DNA of 64,000 bases, from contig CAYQCL010000004.1 in the NCBI GenBank assembly GCA_964416065.1, positions 1-64,000 of the forward strand, in the 5' to 3' direction. Source of the stretch: Limiplasma sp964416065 (GTDB lineage Bacteria > Bacillota > Clostridia > Christensenellales > Aristaeellaceae). How positions within the stretch are numbered: the stretch's first letter is position 1; each line of letters begins with the position of its first letter. This document shows, piece after piece, positions 16,825-25,821 of this stretch. The notes below the pieces were generated by a model, which saw only the letters and a list, made by a program, of their open reading frames with translations, searched no databases and was not told where the DNA came from. The position numbers were made by a program, and so were the translations under genes.

Positions 16825-17850
16825 GTGAAAAAGTGGATCTGTTTGCTTCTGACCCTGGTTCTGACCCTGTCCTGCGCCTGTGCCGCGATGGCCGCCGATC
16901 TGGTGATCTATTCGGCGCGCAACGAACGACTGAACAACATTGTGATTCCCGGCTTTGAGGCCGCGACCGGCCTGACGGTTGAAATGATCACCGGCTCGAC
17001 GGGCGAGGTCAATCAGCGCATCAAGGCTGAGGTCGAAAGCGGCGCGGTCACCGTGGATATCCATTGGGCGGCCGACGAGACGATGCTTTCCGCCAACCGC
17101 GATCTGTTCCAGGTCTATGTCTCCAGCGAGAACGACGCCATGATGCCTCTGTTCCAGAACGACGGCACGAACGTTTTCAACGCCGCGTTTGCCGAGCCCA
17201 ACGTCATGATCGTCAACACCGCCAAGCTTGAGGAGCTGGGCATCACCGTTGAGGGCTATGCTGACCTGCTCCAACCCGAGCTCAAGGGCAAGATTATCTC
17301 CGCCGACCCTGCTAACTCCTCCTCTGCCTTCCAATGTCTGATCGGCATGCTCTACGGCATGGGCAACGGAGACCCGATGTCTGCCGAGGCGTGGGAGTTC
17401 ATCGACGAATTCCTCGTCAATCTGGACGGCAAGGTTGCTTCCTCCTCGTCCCAGGTATACAACGGCGTCGCCTCCGGCGAATATTATGTCGGACTGAGCT
17501 ATGAGGATCCCTGTGTGGAGCTCGAGGCGGCTGGCGAATATCCCGTAAAGGTCGTCTATGCCAAGGAAGGCACCATCTTCCCGGGCCAGTCGATCCAGAT
17601 CGTGAAGGATGCGCCTCATCTGGAGGCCGCACAGAAGTTCGTGGATTATGTGCTCAGCGAGGAAGTGCAGACCGCCGTGGCTGCGGAGCTCAACCTCCGT
17701 CCCCTGCGCGCTAACATCCCCGTCAATGACAAGATGGTTCCCAACGAGGACATCAAGCTGTTTGACACATATAGCGCTGCTTACATTGCCGAGAACAAGA
17801 CCGAGATCGTCAACACCTATCTCGAGCATGTGGAAATGATGATGGAATGA
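16825..17850 (+). CDS. ABC transporter substrate-binding protein, iron(III) type
   Basis: 341-residue periplasmic-binding-like protein of the AfuA/FbpA family (LVIYSARNERLNNIVIPGFE at the mature N-terminus, then STGEVNQRIKAE and DIHWAADE). Signal peptide of about 24 residues ending AMA before ADL; the Cys residues (SCAC) do not form a canonical lipobox, so processing by signal peptidase I is more likely. Genes for the matching ATPase and permease follow after a terminator. Family members bind Fe3+, but related ones take phosphonates, polyamines or thiamine, so the ligand is an inference. Confidence 0.85.
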   Translation: MKKWICLLLTLVLTLSCACAAMAADLVIYSARNERLNNIVIPGFEAATGLTVEMITGSTGEVNQRIKAEVESGAVTVDIHWAADETMLSANRDLFQVYVSSENDAMMPLFQNDGTNVFNAAFAEPNVMIVNTAKLEELGITVEGYADLLQPELKGKIISADPANSSSAFQCLIGMLYGMGNGDPMSAEAWEFIDEFLVNLDGKVASSSSQVYNGVASGEYYVGLSYEDPCVELEAAGEYPVKVVYAKEGTIFPGQSIQIVKDAPHLEAAQKFVDYVLSEEVQTAVAAELNLRPLRANIPVNDKMVPNEDIKLFDTYSAAYIAENKTEIVNTYLEHVEMMME

Positions 17851-17910
17851 CCTGAAACCGACGGAGGAACCCGATACCCCTCCACGTCTCCCATGGGGTT
17901 TATAGCCTCC

Positions 17911-17940
17911 GGCCCCGCACAGAAGCGGGGCCGCTTTTTT
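17911..17940 (+). terminator. Terminator between binding protein and ATPase genes
   Basis: GGCCCCGC-ACAGAA-GCGGGGCC followed by GCTTTTTT: a strong intrinsic terminator inside the operon. Read-through would make less ATPase and permease than binding protein. Confidence 0.85.
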
Positions 17941-17968
17941 GATGAAGCTTCATGAAAGAGGTGTCAAT

Positions 17969-19054
17969 ATGGGCGTTGCCATTGGAATCGACAATGTAAT
18001 CAAACGCTATGGGGATCACACGGTGATCAACGGGCTGTCCCTGGACATTTGTCCGGGCGAGTTTTTCACGCTGCTGGGCCCTTCGGGCTGCGGCAAGACC
18101 ACGCTTCTGCGTATGATCATAGGCTTTAACACCATCGAGGGCGGGGAAATTCGCGTCGACGGGCAGGTCGTTAACAGCATTCCCACTAACCGTCGCAATA
18201 TGGGCATGGTGTTCCAGAATTACGCCGTGTTTCCGCATATGAACGTGCGCGACAACGTGGCCTACGGCCTCAAGACGCGCCGGATCGCCAAGGCCGAGCG
18301 CCGCAGAAAGGCCGACGAGATGCTCAAGCTAGTCAAGATCGACCAGTACGCTGACCGCATGCCCGCCCAACTCTCCGGTGGCCAGCAGCAGCGCGTGGCG
18401 CTGGCGCGCGCTATCGTCATCCAGCCGGACGTACTTTTGATGGATGAGCCGCTTTCCAACCTGGACGCGAAGTTGCGCGTGGAGATGCGCAACGTCATCA
18501 AGCGCATCCAGCGGCAGATCGGTATCACGACGGTTTACGTCACCCATGATCAGGAAGAGGCTCTGGCGATCTCCGATCGCATCGCCGTCATGCATGACGG
18601 CGTGATCCAGCAGATCGACACGCCCAAGCGGATCTATCAGCGTCCCGCGAACATTTTCGTTTCCACCTTTATCGGCCTGAGCAACATTCTCAAGGCGCAG
18701 GTGGAGAACGGAAGGGTGGATTTCGGAAACGGCTATTCGGTCAACGGTGTCTATCTCAAAGACGAGAGCCGAGACGCGGGAGAAGTTCTTGTGGCCGTGA
18801 GGCCAGAGGAATTCCAAATTGCGGGCAGGGAAGAGCCCGGAATTCCCGCCATGGTTCGCTCCAGCGTGTTTTTAGGCGTAAATCTCCACTATTTCATGGA
18901 GGACGCGCAGGGCAACGAGCTGGAGATCATCACGCCTTCGGATCTGAGCGAGATCATTCCGGACGACACCGAGGTACGCCTGCAGGTCATAAAGGAGAAG
19001 ATCAACATCTTTGACGCCAAGAGCCAGGCATCCCTGATTTGCGAGGGGGTATAG
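17969..19054 (+). CDS. ABC transporter ATP-binding protein (FbpC/PotA type)
   Basis: 361 residues: ABC domain (1-240) with Walker A GPSGCGKTT near residue 37, signature LSGGQQQR near 135, Walker B LLMDEPLSNLD and switch His in VTHDQEEALAI; C-terminal TOBE-like domain (about 260-361). Powers the importer encoded with the 16825 binding protein and the 19057 permease. ATG 17969 (MGVAIGIDNV) has AAAGAGGTG upstream; in-frame ATG at 17939 overlaps the terminator T-run. Confidence 0.92.
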   Translation: MGVAIGIDNVIKRYGDHTVINGLSLDICPGEFFTLLGPSGCGKTTLLRMIIGFNTIEGGEIRVDGQVVNSIPTNRRNMGMVFQNYAVFPHMNVRDNVAYGLKTRRIAKAERRRKADEMLKLVKIDQYADRMPAQLSGGQQQRVALARAIVIQPDVLLMDEPLSNLDAKLRVEMRNVIKRIQRQIGITTVYVTHDQEEALAISDRIAVMHDGVIQQIDTPKRIYQRPANIFVSTFIGLSNILKAQVENGRVDFGNGYSVNGVYLKDESRDAGEVLVAVRPEEFQIAGREEPGIPAMVRSSVFLGVNLHYFMEDAQGNELEIITPSDLSEIIPDDTEVRLQVIKEKINIFDAKSQASLICEGV

Positions 19055-19056
19055 CC

Positions 19057-20709
19057 ATGCGCAAGAAAAACGCCCCGATCTGGACCTTTTTCACACTTCT
19101 GATCTTAGCGGTCTTTTTGATCTTCGTGGTTTACCCGCTCATTCTCATCCTGTATAAATCCGTAATCAATCCGGCGGATAACACCCTCACGTTTGAAAAC
19201 TTCACCCGCTTTTTTACCCGTAAATATTATGTCAATACGCTGACCAATTCCTTCAAGGTGACGATCGTTGCCACGCTCATCTCCGCCACGCTGGGCCTCC
19301 TGATGGCCTATATCACGCGGCAAGTGCGCATCGCGGGCAGCAAATGGCTCAACATTTTGATCGTTGTCAGCTATCTTTCGCCGCCCTTCATCGGCGCGTA
19401 CGCCTGGATTCAGCTTCTGGGCCGCAACGGTCTCATCACCAAGGTCATCAACGCGCTGTTTGGTATAGAATTCCAGGGTATCTATGGCTTCGCGGGCATT
19501 GTGCTGGTGTTTTCGCTGCAATCCTTCCCGCTGGTATACATGTATGTCTGCGGCGCGCTGGAAAATCTGGACAACTCGCTCAACGAGGCGGCGGAAAGCC
19601 TTGGCGCGAGCAATTTCCAGCGGGTAACCGGAATCATTCTGCCCTTGGTCATGCCGACGGTTCTGGCCTCGTCGCTGCTGGTGTTCATGCGCGTATTCTC
19701 CGATTTCGGAACGCCCATGCTCATCGGCGAGGGCTACCGCACCTTCCCCGTGGTTTTGTATAATCAATTCATGGGCGAGGTCACCAACGACAGCTATTTC
19801 GCGGCGGCCCTGTGCGTCATCATCATGGCGATCACGCTGGTGTTCTTCTTCCTCCAGCGATGGATCGCGCGGCGTCACAGCTACTCCATGTCCGCGCTCA
19901 AGCCCATGCTGCCTCGCACACCCAAGCCGCTTCCGCGCGCCCTGTGCCACGTTTTCGTGTACCTTGTCGTGCTTCTGGCAATGCTGCCGCAGATCACGGT
20001 CATCGTGACCTCCTTCCTCAAGGAATCCACGCCTGGCATGTTCACCAACGAATTTTCCTTCATCAACTACCAGACGATCTTCTCCAAGAACCCGCTTGTG
20101 ATCGGCAACACCTATCTCTTCGGTCTGTGCGCGATCGCTCTGGTGGTGCTGCTGGGCGTGATGATCTCGTATCTGGCCGTCCGCAAGCGCTCGGCGCTTA
20201 CCTCAACGGTGGATACCCTGACGATGCTCCCCTACATCATCCCCGGCTCCGTACTGGGCATCGCATTCCTCTATGCCTTTGCCAAGCCGCCGCTGGCGCT
20301 GACGGGCACGGCCATGATCATCATCATCTCGCTGACCGTCCGCCGTCTGCCCTACACGATTCGCTCCACAACGGCCATCATCGGGCAGATCAGCCCCAGC
20401 ATCGAGGAGGCGTCCGTTTCCCTGGGCGCGTCCGAGCTTCGCTCCTTTGGCGAGATCATGGTGCCGATGATGATGCCCGGCGTGCTGTCCGGCGCGATCA
20501 TGAGCTGGGTAACGGTTATCAGCGAGCTCTCTTCCTCCATCATGCTCTACCGCGCCAGCACCCAAACCCTGACGGTCTCCATCTATACCGAGGTCATCCG
20601 CGACTGCTTTGGCAACGCGGCGGCCTACTCAACGGTGCTGACGGTCACCTCGGTGCTTTCGCTGCTTTTGTTCTTCAAGCTCACCGGCAGAAAGGATATC
20701 TCGGTGTAA
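19057..20709 (+). CDS. Two-domain ABC permease (FbpB type)
   Basis: 550-residue membrane protein with two fused permease halves, about 12 helices. Each half has the EAA loop that docks on the ATPase: EAAESLGASNFQRV near 178 and EEASVSLGASELRS near 450. Such fused permeases are typical for ferric-iron (Fbp/Sfu) importers. The start ATG 19057 has GCGAGGGGG upstream and lies 2 bases after the ATPase stop. Completes the binding protein-ATPase-permease set. Confidence 0.9.
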   Translation: MRKKNAPIWTFFTLLILAVFLIFVVYPLILILYKSVINPADNTLTFENFTRFFTRKYYVNTLTNSFKVTIVATLISATLGLLMAYITRQVRIAGSKWLNILIVVSYLSPPFIGAYAWIQLLGRNGLITKVINALFGIEFQGIYGFAGIVLVFSLQSFPLVYMYVCGALENLDNSLNEAAESLGASNFQRVTGIILPLVMPTVLASSLLVFMRVFSDFGTPMLIGEGYRTFPVVLYNQFMGEVTNDSYFAAALCVIIMAITLVFFFLQRWIARRHSYSMSALKPMLPRTPKPLPRALCHVFVYLVVLLAMLPQITVIVTSFLKESTPGMFTNEFSFINYQTIFSKNPLVIGNTYLFGLCAIALVVLLGVMISYLAVRKRSALTSTVDTLTMLPYIIPGSVLGIAFLYAFAKPPLALTGTAMIIIISLTVRRLPYTIRSTTAIIGQISPSIEEASVSLGASELRSFGEIMVPMMMPGVLSGAIMSWVTVISELSSSIMLYRASTQTLTVSIYTEVIRDCFGNAAAYSTVLTVTSVLSLLLFFKLTGRKDISV

Positions 20710-20749
20710 GAGAAGCCGCTTTGACTGTTCGCGGTATGATTCACGCTGA

Positions 20750-20773
20750 GGGCGGGGCTATTGGGCTCCGCCC
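20750..20773 (+). terminator. Terminator after the ABC importer operon
   Basis: GGGCGGGGC...GGCTCCGCCC stem followed by TTCGTTC. The T-tract is poor, so strength is uncertain. Confidence 0.5.
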
Positions 20774-20815
20774 TTCGTTCAATCGAAGCTCCGGCGCGCC
20801 TCGCCTCCCTTCTTC

Positions 20816-20844
20816 TTGCCTTTCTCAGCCGTCTATGCTATATT
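20816..20844 (+). promoter_or_regulatory. Promoter of the broken MATE gene
   Basis: TTGCCT, 17 bases, TATATT with TG before the -10; the transcript would start about 25 bases ahead of AGGAGG. Transcription signals survive although the gene is damaged. Confidence 0.55.
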
Positions 20845-20877
20845 GGAACGGCACACAAGACGCAAGGAGGCATCCCC

Positions 20878-21480
20878 TTGGAACGCGATCTGACGCAGGG
20901 CGGCATCCGCAGAGGTCTCATCCTCTTCAGCCTTCCGCTCATCGCGGGCAACCTGCTTCAACAGCTGTATAACATCGTGGACACCTGGGTGGTGGGACGG
21001 TTCCTAGGCAACGTGGCGCTTGCCGCCGTGGGCATCACCACCTTCTGTCTCCTTCGCGTACCTGCAGTTCGTCCCTCAATGCGCCATCTACGGCCGGACG
21101 CACGGCTTCTGAAGCGAATCGCGGGCGTATCGGTCCTGACCGGCGCGCAGCAATCCATTATAAACTTCGGGATTCTCATGATCAAAAGCCTGGTCAACAG
21201 CTACGGCGTCTCGGTCATGGCGGCGTTTGCCGCCGGTGTGAAGATCGATGCCTTCGCGTATTCGCCCGCCCAGGATTTCGGCAACGGCTTTGCCACCTTT
21301 GTGGCGCAGAACGCCGACGCCGGACGCCTCGACCGCGTGCGGCAAGGGATGCGCGAGGCCGCCGGACTTTCGCTTGGCCTTTGCGCGGCGGCCTCGGCGT
21401 TGGTGGCCGCGTTCGCGAGGCCGCTTCTGTGCCTGTTCCTTGATCCGTCCGAGGACGGCGGCGAACCGATGACTGGGAAC
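20878..21480 (+). pseudogene. MATE transporter with internal deletion and lost C-terminus
   Basis: Starts at TTG (20878) after AAGGAGG with a normal MATE N-terminus (RDLTQGGIRRGLILFSLPLI, LLQQLYNIVDTWVVGRFLG). After about residue 53 the reading frame jumps straight to the second half of the fold (DARLLKRIAGVSVLTGAQQS, AAFAAGVKIDAFAYSPAQDFGN), so four or so helices are missing. The C-terminal helices end at about 21465 and run into unrelated codons overlapping the ferredoxin-like gene. A full MATE protein is about 450 residues; about 200 remain. Not functional as read. The intact relative at 2905 is only distantly similar. Confidence 0.8.
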
Positions 21481-21529
21481 GTGCGCAATAAAGCCGGAAT
21501 GTCAAATTCTATCAGAAGGGACGGGGCTT

Positions 21530-22252
21530 ATGCTCAGACAGATCATTCATATTGATGAGGAAAAATGCAACGGCTGCGGCGCGTGCGCCAAAGCCTGCCA
21601 TGAGGGCGCTATCGCGATGATCGACGGCAAGGCAAGGCTTATGAGAGACGATTACTGCGACGGCATGGGGGACTGCCTGCCAAGCTGTCCCACCGGCGCG
21701 CTCACCTTTGAAACCAGGGAGGCCACCGGATACGATCGAGCCGCCGTTGAGGAAAACCAGACAAGGCGCGGGTTGGAACGGATGCAGACGCGCGAGCATG
21801 GCGCTGCGTCGTCCGGATGTCCGGGAAGCCGGGTTCGCCGAATGAATGTGGAGGACGAGCCGCCGTCCGCGTCTCCCACAGCGATCAGATCCCGGCTTCG
21901 CAACTGGCCGGTTCAGATCAAATTGGCCCCCATAAACGCGCCCTATTTTGACGGGGCGAAGCTGTTGATCGCCGCCGACTGCGCGGCATACGCCTACGCG
22001 GGCCTTCATGATGAGCTAATGCGCGGAAGGGTGACGTTGATCGGCTGTTCCAAGCTGGACGGCGTGGATTACGGTGAAAAACTGACGCAGATTATCGCAG
22101 GCAACGACATTCAGAGCGTGACGGTCGTTCGGATGGAGGTGCCCTGCTGCGGCGGGATCGAGATGGCGGCAAAGCGCGCGCTTCAGGCAAGCGGGAAATT
22201 CATCCCGTGGCAGATCGTCACCCTCTCCGTCGACGGGAAGAGGCTGGACTGA
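21530..22252 (+). CDS. 4Fe-4S binding protein (ferredoxin-like, conserved in Clostridia)
   Basis: 240 residues. N-terminal ferredoxin domain with CNGCGACAKACHEGAI and a second, altered cluster site CDGMGDCLPSCPTGAL. The C-terminal domain (about 125-240) has conserved Cys in IAADCAAYAYAG, LIGCSKLDGVDY and MEVPCCGG, a combination I know from conserved clostridial proteins of unknown exact role, probably electron transfer or redox sensing. Ribosome-binding site is weak (GGGACGGGG). It begins where the broken MATE gene runs out, so the break may have happened upstream of this gene. Confidence 0.8.
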   Translation: MLRQIIHIDEEKCNGCGACAKACHEGAIAMIDGKARLMRDDYCDGMGDCLPSCPTGALTFETREATGYDRAAVEENQTRRGLERMQTREHGAASSGCPGSRVRRMNVEDEPPSASPTAIRSRLRNWPVQIKLAPINAPYFDGAKLLIAADCAAYAYAGLHDELMRGRVTLIGCSKLDGVDYGEKLTQIIAGNDIQSVTVVRMEVPCCGGIEMAAKRALQASGKFIPWQIVTLSVDGKRLD

Positions 22253-22290
22253 CAGGGGAGCGGCAGATGCCTCGGGCCGACGAGGCCTCC

Positions 22291-22319
22291 TTGCCAGACG
22301 CCGGATAGGATGGTATACT
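22291..22319 (+). promoter_or_regulatory. Promoter of the 22360 membrane protein
   Basis: TTGCCA, 17 bases, TATACT with TGG before the -10 (extended). Confidence 0.65.
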
Positions 22320-22359
22320 GAAATCATCCTATTTTGAGTACGCAGGGAAAGCGGGATGC

Positions 22360-24105
22360 ATGCCTATGATGACTTATGTCCGCCTTGTGATTTTGCTTCT
22401 TTCCTATTGGGGCTATTATCGCCTGCTCTGCCGCCTGACAAAGCTGGAGCGCACGTTCATCCCGCTGTTTGTGTTGAGCGTCCAGGGCTTGCTGATTTTC
22501 ATCGCCGGACTGCTCGGCGCGCTGCTTCCCATGGCCTATCTGATCTACGGCGGTGGCGTCGCGGCGCTGGCGGTCTCCTTCTTCCTTGGCAAAAATGAGG
22601 CGCGCTATCCGGTGGGCCTGTGGCTTTTGATGGGGCTGATGGTCTACGCCGCGTTTTTGCTTTACCGAAAGGTCGTCCTCTACAACGATGATTTTTCCCA
22701 TTGGGCGCTGATCGTGCGGGTAATGCTGAAAAACGACACCTTCCCCACCGCCGCCGACACGCTCATCACCTTCCCCTCCTATCCTCCGGGAACGGCCTGT
22801 CTCCTCTATTATGTCTGCCGCGTGGTAACGGGCACCGCGACATGCGAATGGGGAATGATGATGGCCCAGGCGGCGCTTGTGTTCAGCTGCCTCATACCCC
22901 TGATGTCGATTTTCAAAAAGCCGCTTTGGTGTGCCCTGCCCGTAACGCTGACGGCCGCGTGGTTTGCCCTGAGCTATGACGTCAAGCTATATGAGCTGAT
23001 GGTGGACAGCGTGATGCCGCTGATAGCGGTCGGTTGCTGCGCGCTGATCGCGGGCCGTTCCAGAGAGGACGGCTTCTGGGAGTGGGCGCTGGTGCCGCCT
23101 CTGTGTCTGCTCACATTGACAAAGAACAGCGCTCTGGTTTTCGTGCTGTTTGTGTGGTTCCTATATCTGGCGTGGCTCAGGCCGAAAAAAGCGGCCGCTT
23201 GGCTTCGATCCCTGATTTTGCTTGCGCCCATGGCCATTCTTCTGCTCTGGCGGGCGCATACCGCGCGGGCCATTCCCAACGCGTTTCGGACGCTTCATTC
23301 CATGTCGGGCGCATGGTTCAAACGCATTCTGTCGGATAAGACCATGATGGATGTGCTGGACACCATCTCCCTGATGAAAAGGCGTACCCTGGGGGAGTCG
23401 TTCGTGGGCTTCCTTCTGGCTCTTCCGCTTTTTTCATCCCTTATGCTTCGCCTTCTCAGGATCAGGCTCGATCCGCTCACGCGCCTGATTCCCTGGCTGA
23501 ACGTGCTATGCTACGGATTGTATCAATTCGGGCTTCTATGCATGTATATCATCAGCATGCATGTGACGGAGGCGTCGCATCTGGCGCAGTATGATCGCTA
23601 CGAGGGAAGCATCGTGCTTTTGCTTACCGGCTGGCTTGTGATCTACGGCTTTGGCTGCGCGCGCGCGGTGCGCGCACAACGGCCTCGGGCCGGAACCGCC
23701 GCCTCCGCACTCCTGCTTTGCGCGATGCTGGGGGCCGTACTCGTAGGAAAACCGTCTGTAAGTGACCTTGCCCCGGCTGACCAAAGCGACACGCTGCGTG
23801 TGCGGATGGAGGCGATCCTATCCAGCTGTCCCCGGGGGGAGGACTATCATTATCTTCAGGCCATCTCCTCGGAGGATTTCAGGGCTGACAGCCATTACTG
23901 CGCCCGCTATCTCCTGTGGAGCACCCATGTTACCACGGCGAACGTATACGAGGGCGTTTACACCGAGGCCTGGTATGAGAACGTATGGCAAGACTATGAT
24001 TATCTGATCGTTACGGATCATTATCCGGCGGTGGACGCGTTTATCCGAAACCATTTTCCAGAGCAGGCGGGGCAGACGGTCATTTCTCTCAAGGAGACGT
24101 ACTGA
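22360..24105 (+). CDS. GT-C-like polytopic membrane glycosyltransferase
   Basis: 581-residue membrane protein: about 11 helices through residue 460, then a soluble outer domain (about 470-581). The first extracellular loop carries YNDDFSHWALIVRVM and TFPSYPPGTA, the acidic-plus-SYPPG pattern seen in GT-C type lipid-linked sugar transferases. Acceptor and sugar unknown. Three near ATGs (22360, 22366, 22369); the first is used. A decayed paralogue lies at 38055-38538. No other glycan genes adjoin it. Confidence 0.65.
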   Translation: MPMMTYVRLVILLLSYWGYYRLLCRLTKLERTFIPLFVLSVQGLLIFIAGLLGALLPMAYLIYGGGVAALAVSFFLGKNEARYPVGLWLLMGLMVYAAFLLYRKVVLYNDDFSHWALIVRVMLKNDTFPTAADTLITFPSYPPGTACLLYYVCRVVTGTATCEWGMMMAQAALVFSCLIPLMSIFKKPLWCALPVTLTAAWFALSYDVKLYELMVDSVMPLIAVGCCALIAGRSREDGFWEWALVPPLCLLTLTKNSALVFVLFVWFLYLAWLRPKKAAAWLRSLILLAPMAILLLWRAHTARAIPNAFRTLHSMSGAWFKRILSDKTMMDVLDTISLMKRRTLGESFVGFLLALPLFSSLMLRLLRIRLDPLTRLIPWLNVLCYGLYQFGLLCMYIISMHVTEASHLAQYDRYEGSIVLLLTGWLVIYGFGCARAVRAQRPRAGTAASALLLCAMLGAVLVGKPSVSDLAPADQSDTLRVRMEAILSSCPRGEDYHYLQAISSEDFRADSHYCARYLLWSTHVTTANVYEGVYTEAWYENVWQDYDYLIVTDHYPAVDAFIRNHFPEQAGQTVISLKETY

Positions 24106-24125
24106 TCTATACCAAAGAGATGAAC

Positions 24126-24163
24126 GGGCCTGACGCCAGGCCAAAAGGCTGGCATCAGGCCCA
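24126..24163 (+). terminator. Hairpin after the GT-C-like gene
   Basis: GGGCCTGA-CGCCAGGCC-AAAA-GGCTGGCA-TCAGGCCC, a long stem but with no T-run. Could end the + transcript or the minus transcript weakly. Confidence 0.5.
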
Positions 24164-24454
24164 TTGTCTACCTGGAGTCTTTCTTTTCGTCCTGAATTCT
24201 CGCCTCATTCCTTTTAAAGCGTCACAATCCATTCCTCAATGGCTTGCGTCAAAAGAAGCTGCTGCCGCAAAACCGCCATGCCCATGAACGGAACGGCGGC
24301 GGCGTTTTTTTTCGCGCGATATTTTCTTCCAAAGTGGCTTTGAGCGCTTGTATGCCTTTTTCGATGATATGCTCAGCCGATTGCCGACATCCCTTCGGCG
24401 GTCATGGCCATACCGCTGCATAGGGAGCTGAATCCGTCGGCATAAGTCAAACGC
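24164..24454 (-). other. Gap with possible gene remnant, otherwise empty
   Basis: On the minus strand short peptide-like stretches (for example EKGIQALKATLEENIARKK and LRQQLLLTQAIEEWIVTL before a stop) look like coding sequence but are cut by stops and frame changes. I cannot name a family. It may be the decayed 3' part of a gene. Confidence 0.25.
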
Positions 24455-24757
24455 ACCCCTCCGGCGTCTGCCGGAGGGTCAGGGTATCGACAAAGTGCGG
24501 GGTGCAGGGGACTCAGACCGCAACCTCAATCATCGTGTAGGGCACTGGCCGTGCCCTACACTCGTTTCGGTGATATCCTTCGGGTCGCTTTCTCCCTTCG
24601 GGACAAGGCCGCACAGCGGCCCCGCTTCCCTCCGTCAACCCCTGCTGGGGCTTGGGGCAAACCCCAACAACCTTACGCCACAGCGTTTTCAAGTGAGAGA
24701 CGCGCCGACCCACCCGGGTCGGCGCTACGGTTCTTTGCGTAAATAAGGGGTATCGAC
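24455..24757 (-). repeat. Dispersed intergenic repeat, copy R2
   Basis: Longest copy. Read on + it has: hairpin CCCTCCGGC/GCCGGAGGG; GTCAGGGTATCGACAAAGTG; GTGCAGGGG; an inserted block of about 125 bases with the palindrome TGTAGGGCAC-TGGCC-GTGCCCTACA; CCCCTGCTGGGG; a TTGGGGCAAACCCCAA stem; TTACGCCACAGCG...GCGTAAATA with the perfect palindrome GCGCCGACCC-ACC-CGGGTCGGCGC between. Shares its ends with R3 and its inserted block with R1 and R4. Confidence 0.8.
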
Positions 24758-24772
24758 GCGGATACGCTTTCG

Positions 24773-25651
24773 TTATTCTTTTTGCTCCGCGCCTTCCACG
24801 CTGCCCCGCGCCAGCAGCACCGCGGCTACGAAGCCCAGAGCGAAGGTGACGAGGCTTATCACGATCGTCACCGCGTTAACGCCGGTCATGTCCGTGCGCA
24901 GAAGAATGGCGATGGGAGAAGAGATCACCAAGCCCAACACGCCACAATAGGTCTGCGTCGGGAAGCGGTCCAGCAGCCACTCAATCAGCTTCGCGACGCC
25001 GAAGATGCCCAACACCACGCCGATGCCAAAGGGCACGAGCGTCAGCACGGGATTGACCATTGCGTGGAAATCCAGCGCGAAAACCGCGTTTTTCAGCGCA
25101 TCCACTGCGTTGAGGACGGGGGTGTAGTAGCCCAGGAGCATCAGAACCATGCTGCCCGAAACGCCCGGGATAATCATCGTCGCGGCGGCGATCGCGCCCA
25201 TCACAAGAAGGATGAGGACCTGGCCGAAATCAATCGTCAGGCTCTCGGGGTTGGAAACGTCGCCGGTAAGCGCCAGCACGATGATGCCTGCAAAGAAGAA
25301 CACAAATACCGCGACGGCTACCCAGTCCAGCTTCTTTTTGTTGATCTTGCGCAGAAGCGGGTTCAGTCCTCCCAAAATCAGGCCGATAAACGCGGTGGAG
25401 GTGGGCAGGGCATAGTTGGCAAAGAGAAACTTCAGCAGGCTGGCCAGCGCGACGATGCCCACCAGCATGCCGATGGCATAGGGCAGCAGCGTCTTGACGC
25501 TCTGCTTGAATTCGCTGAACAGATGGGTGATGCAATGGATGAGCGTATCATAAATTCCCATTGAAACCATCATCGTGCCGCCGGAGACGCCCGGGATGAT
25601 GTTCGCCACGCCGATGACAGCGCCGCGCAAAAGCTGGTTGAGCAGTTTCAT
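24773..25651 (-). CDS. popT: DUF368 membrane protein, undecaprenyl-phosphate translocase type
   Basis: 292-residue membrane protein with about 8 helices. The two family motifs, NIIPGVSGGTM near residue 18 and MIIPGVSGSM near 158, are the hallmark of DUF368. Members of this family (PopT) were shown in other bacteria to return undecaprenyl phosphate across the membrane for reuse in wall synthesis; that role is transferred here by homology. ATG 25651 with AAAGGAAG upstream. Transcribed alone from a minus-strand promoter divergent to the LRR gene. Confidence 0.88.
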   Translation of the reverse strand: MKLLNQLLRGAVIGVANIIPGVSGGTMMVSMGIYDTLIHCITHLFSEFKQSVKTLLPYAIGMLVGIVALASLLKFLFANYALPTSTAFIGLILGGLNPLLRKINKKKLDWVAVAVFVFFFAGIIVLALTGDVSNPESLTIDFGQVLILLVMGAIAAATMIIPGVSGSMVLMLLGYYTPVLNAVDALKNAVFALDFHAMVNPVLTLVPFGIGVVLGIFGVAKLIEWLLDRFPTQTYCGVLGLVISSPIAILLRTDMTGVNAVTIVISLVTFALGFVAAVLLARGSVEGAEQKE

Positions 25652-25688
25652 TCAGGCAGAAACTTCCTTTCCAAGTAGTGGTTATTTT

Positions 25689-25717
25689 AGTTTACCATGA
25701 TCCGCATGCTTCGTCAA
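25689..25717 (-). promoter_or_regulatory. Promoter of popT
   Basis: Minus strand TTGACG, 17 bases, TAAACT with TGG before the -10. Confidence 0.7.
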
Positions 25718-25736
25718 TCATCAGGTGCGTACAGAC

Positions 25737-25765
25737 TTGACAGAAGGAATCCCGATTGATAGGAT
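25737..25765 (+). promoter_or_regulatory. Promoter of the leucine-rich-repeat gene
   Basis: TTGACA, 17 bases, TAGGAT with TG before the -10 (extended). Confidence 0.65.
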
Positions 25766-25821
25766 AAGCACAGGAATATCCAATTATGATCCGAATGATC
25801 CAGTTTAAGGGAGGATGCCCC

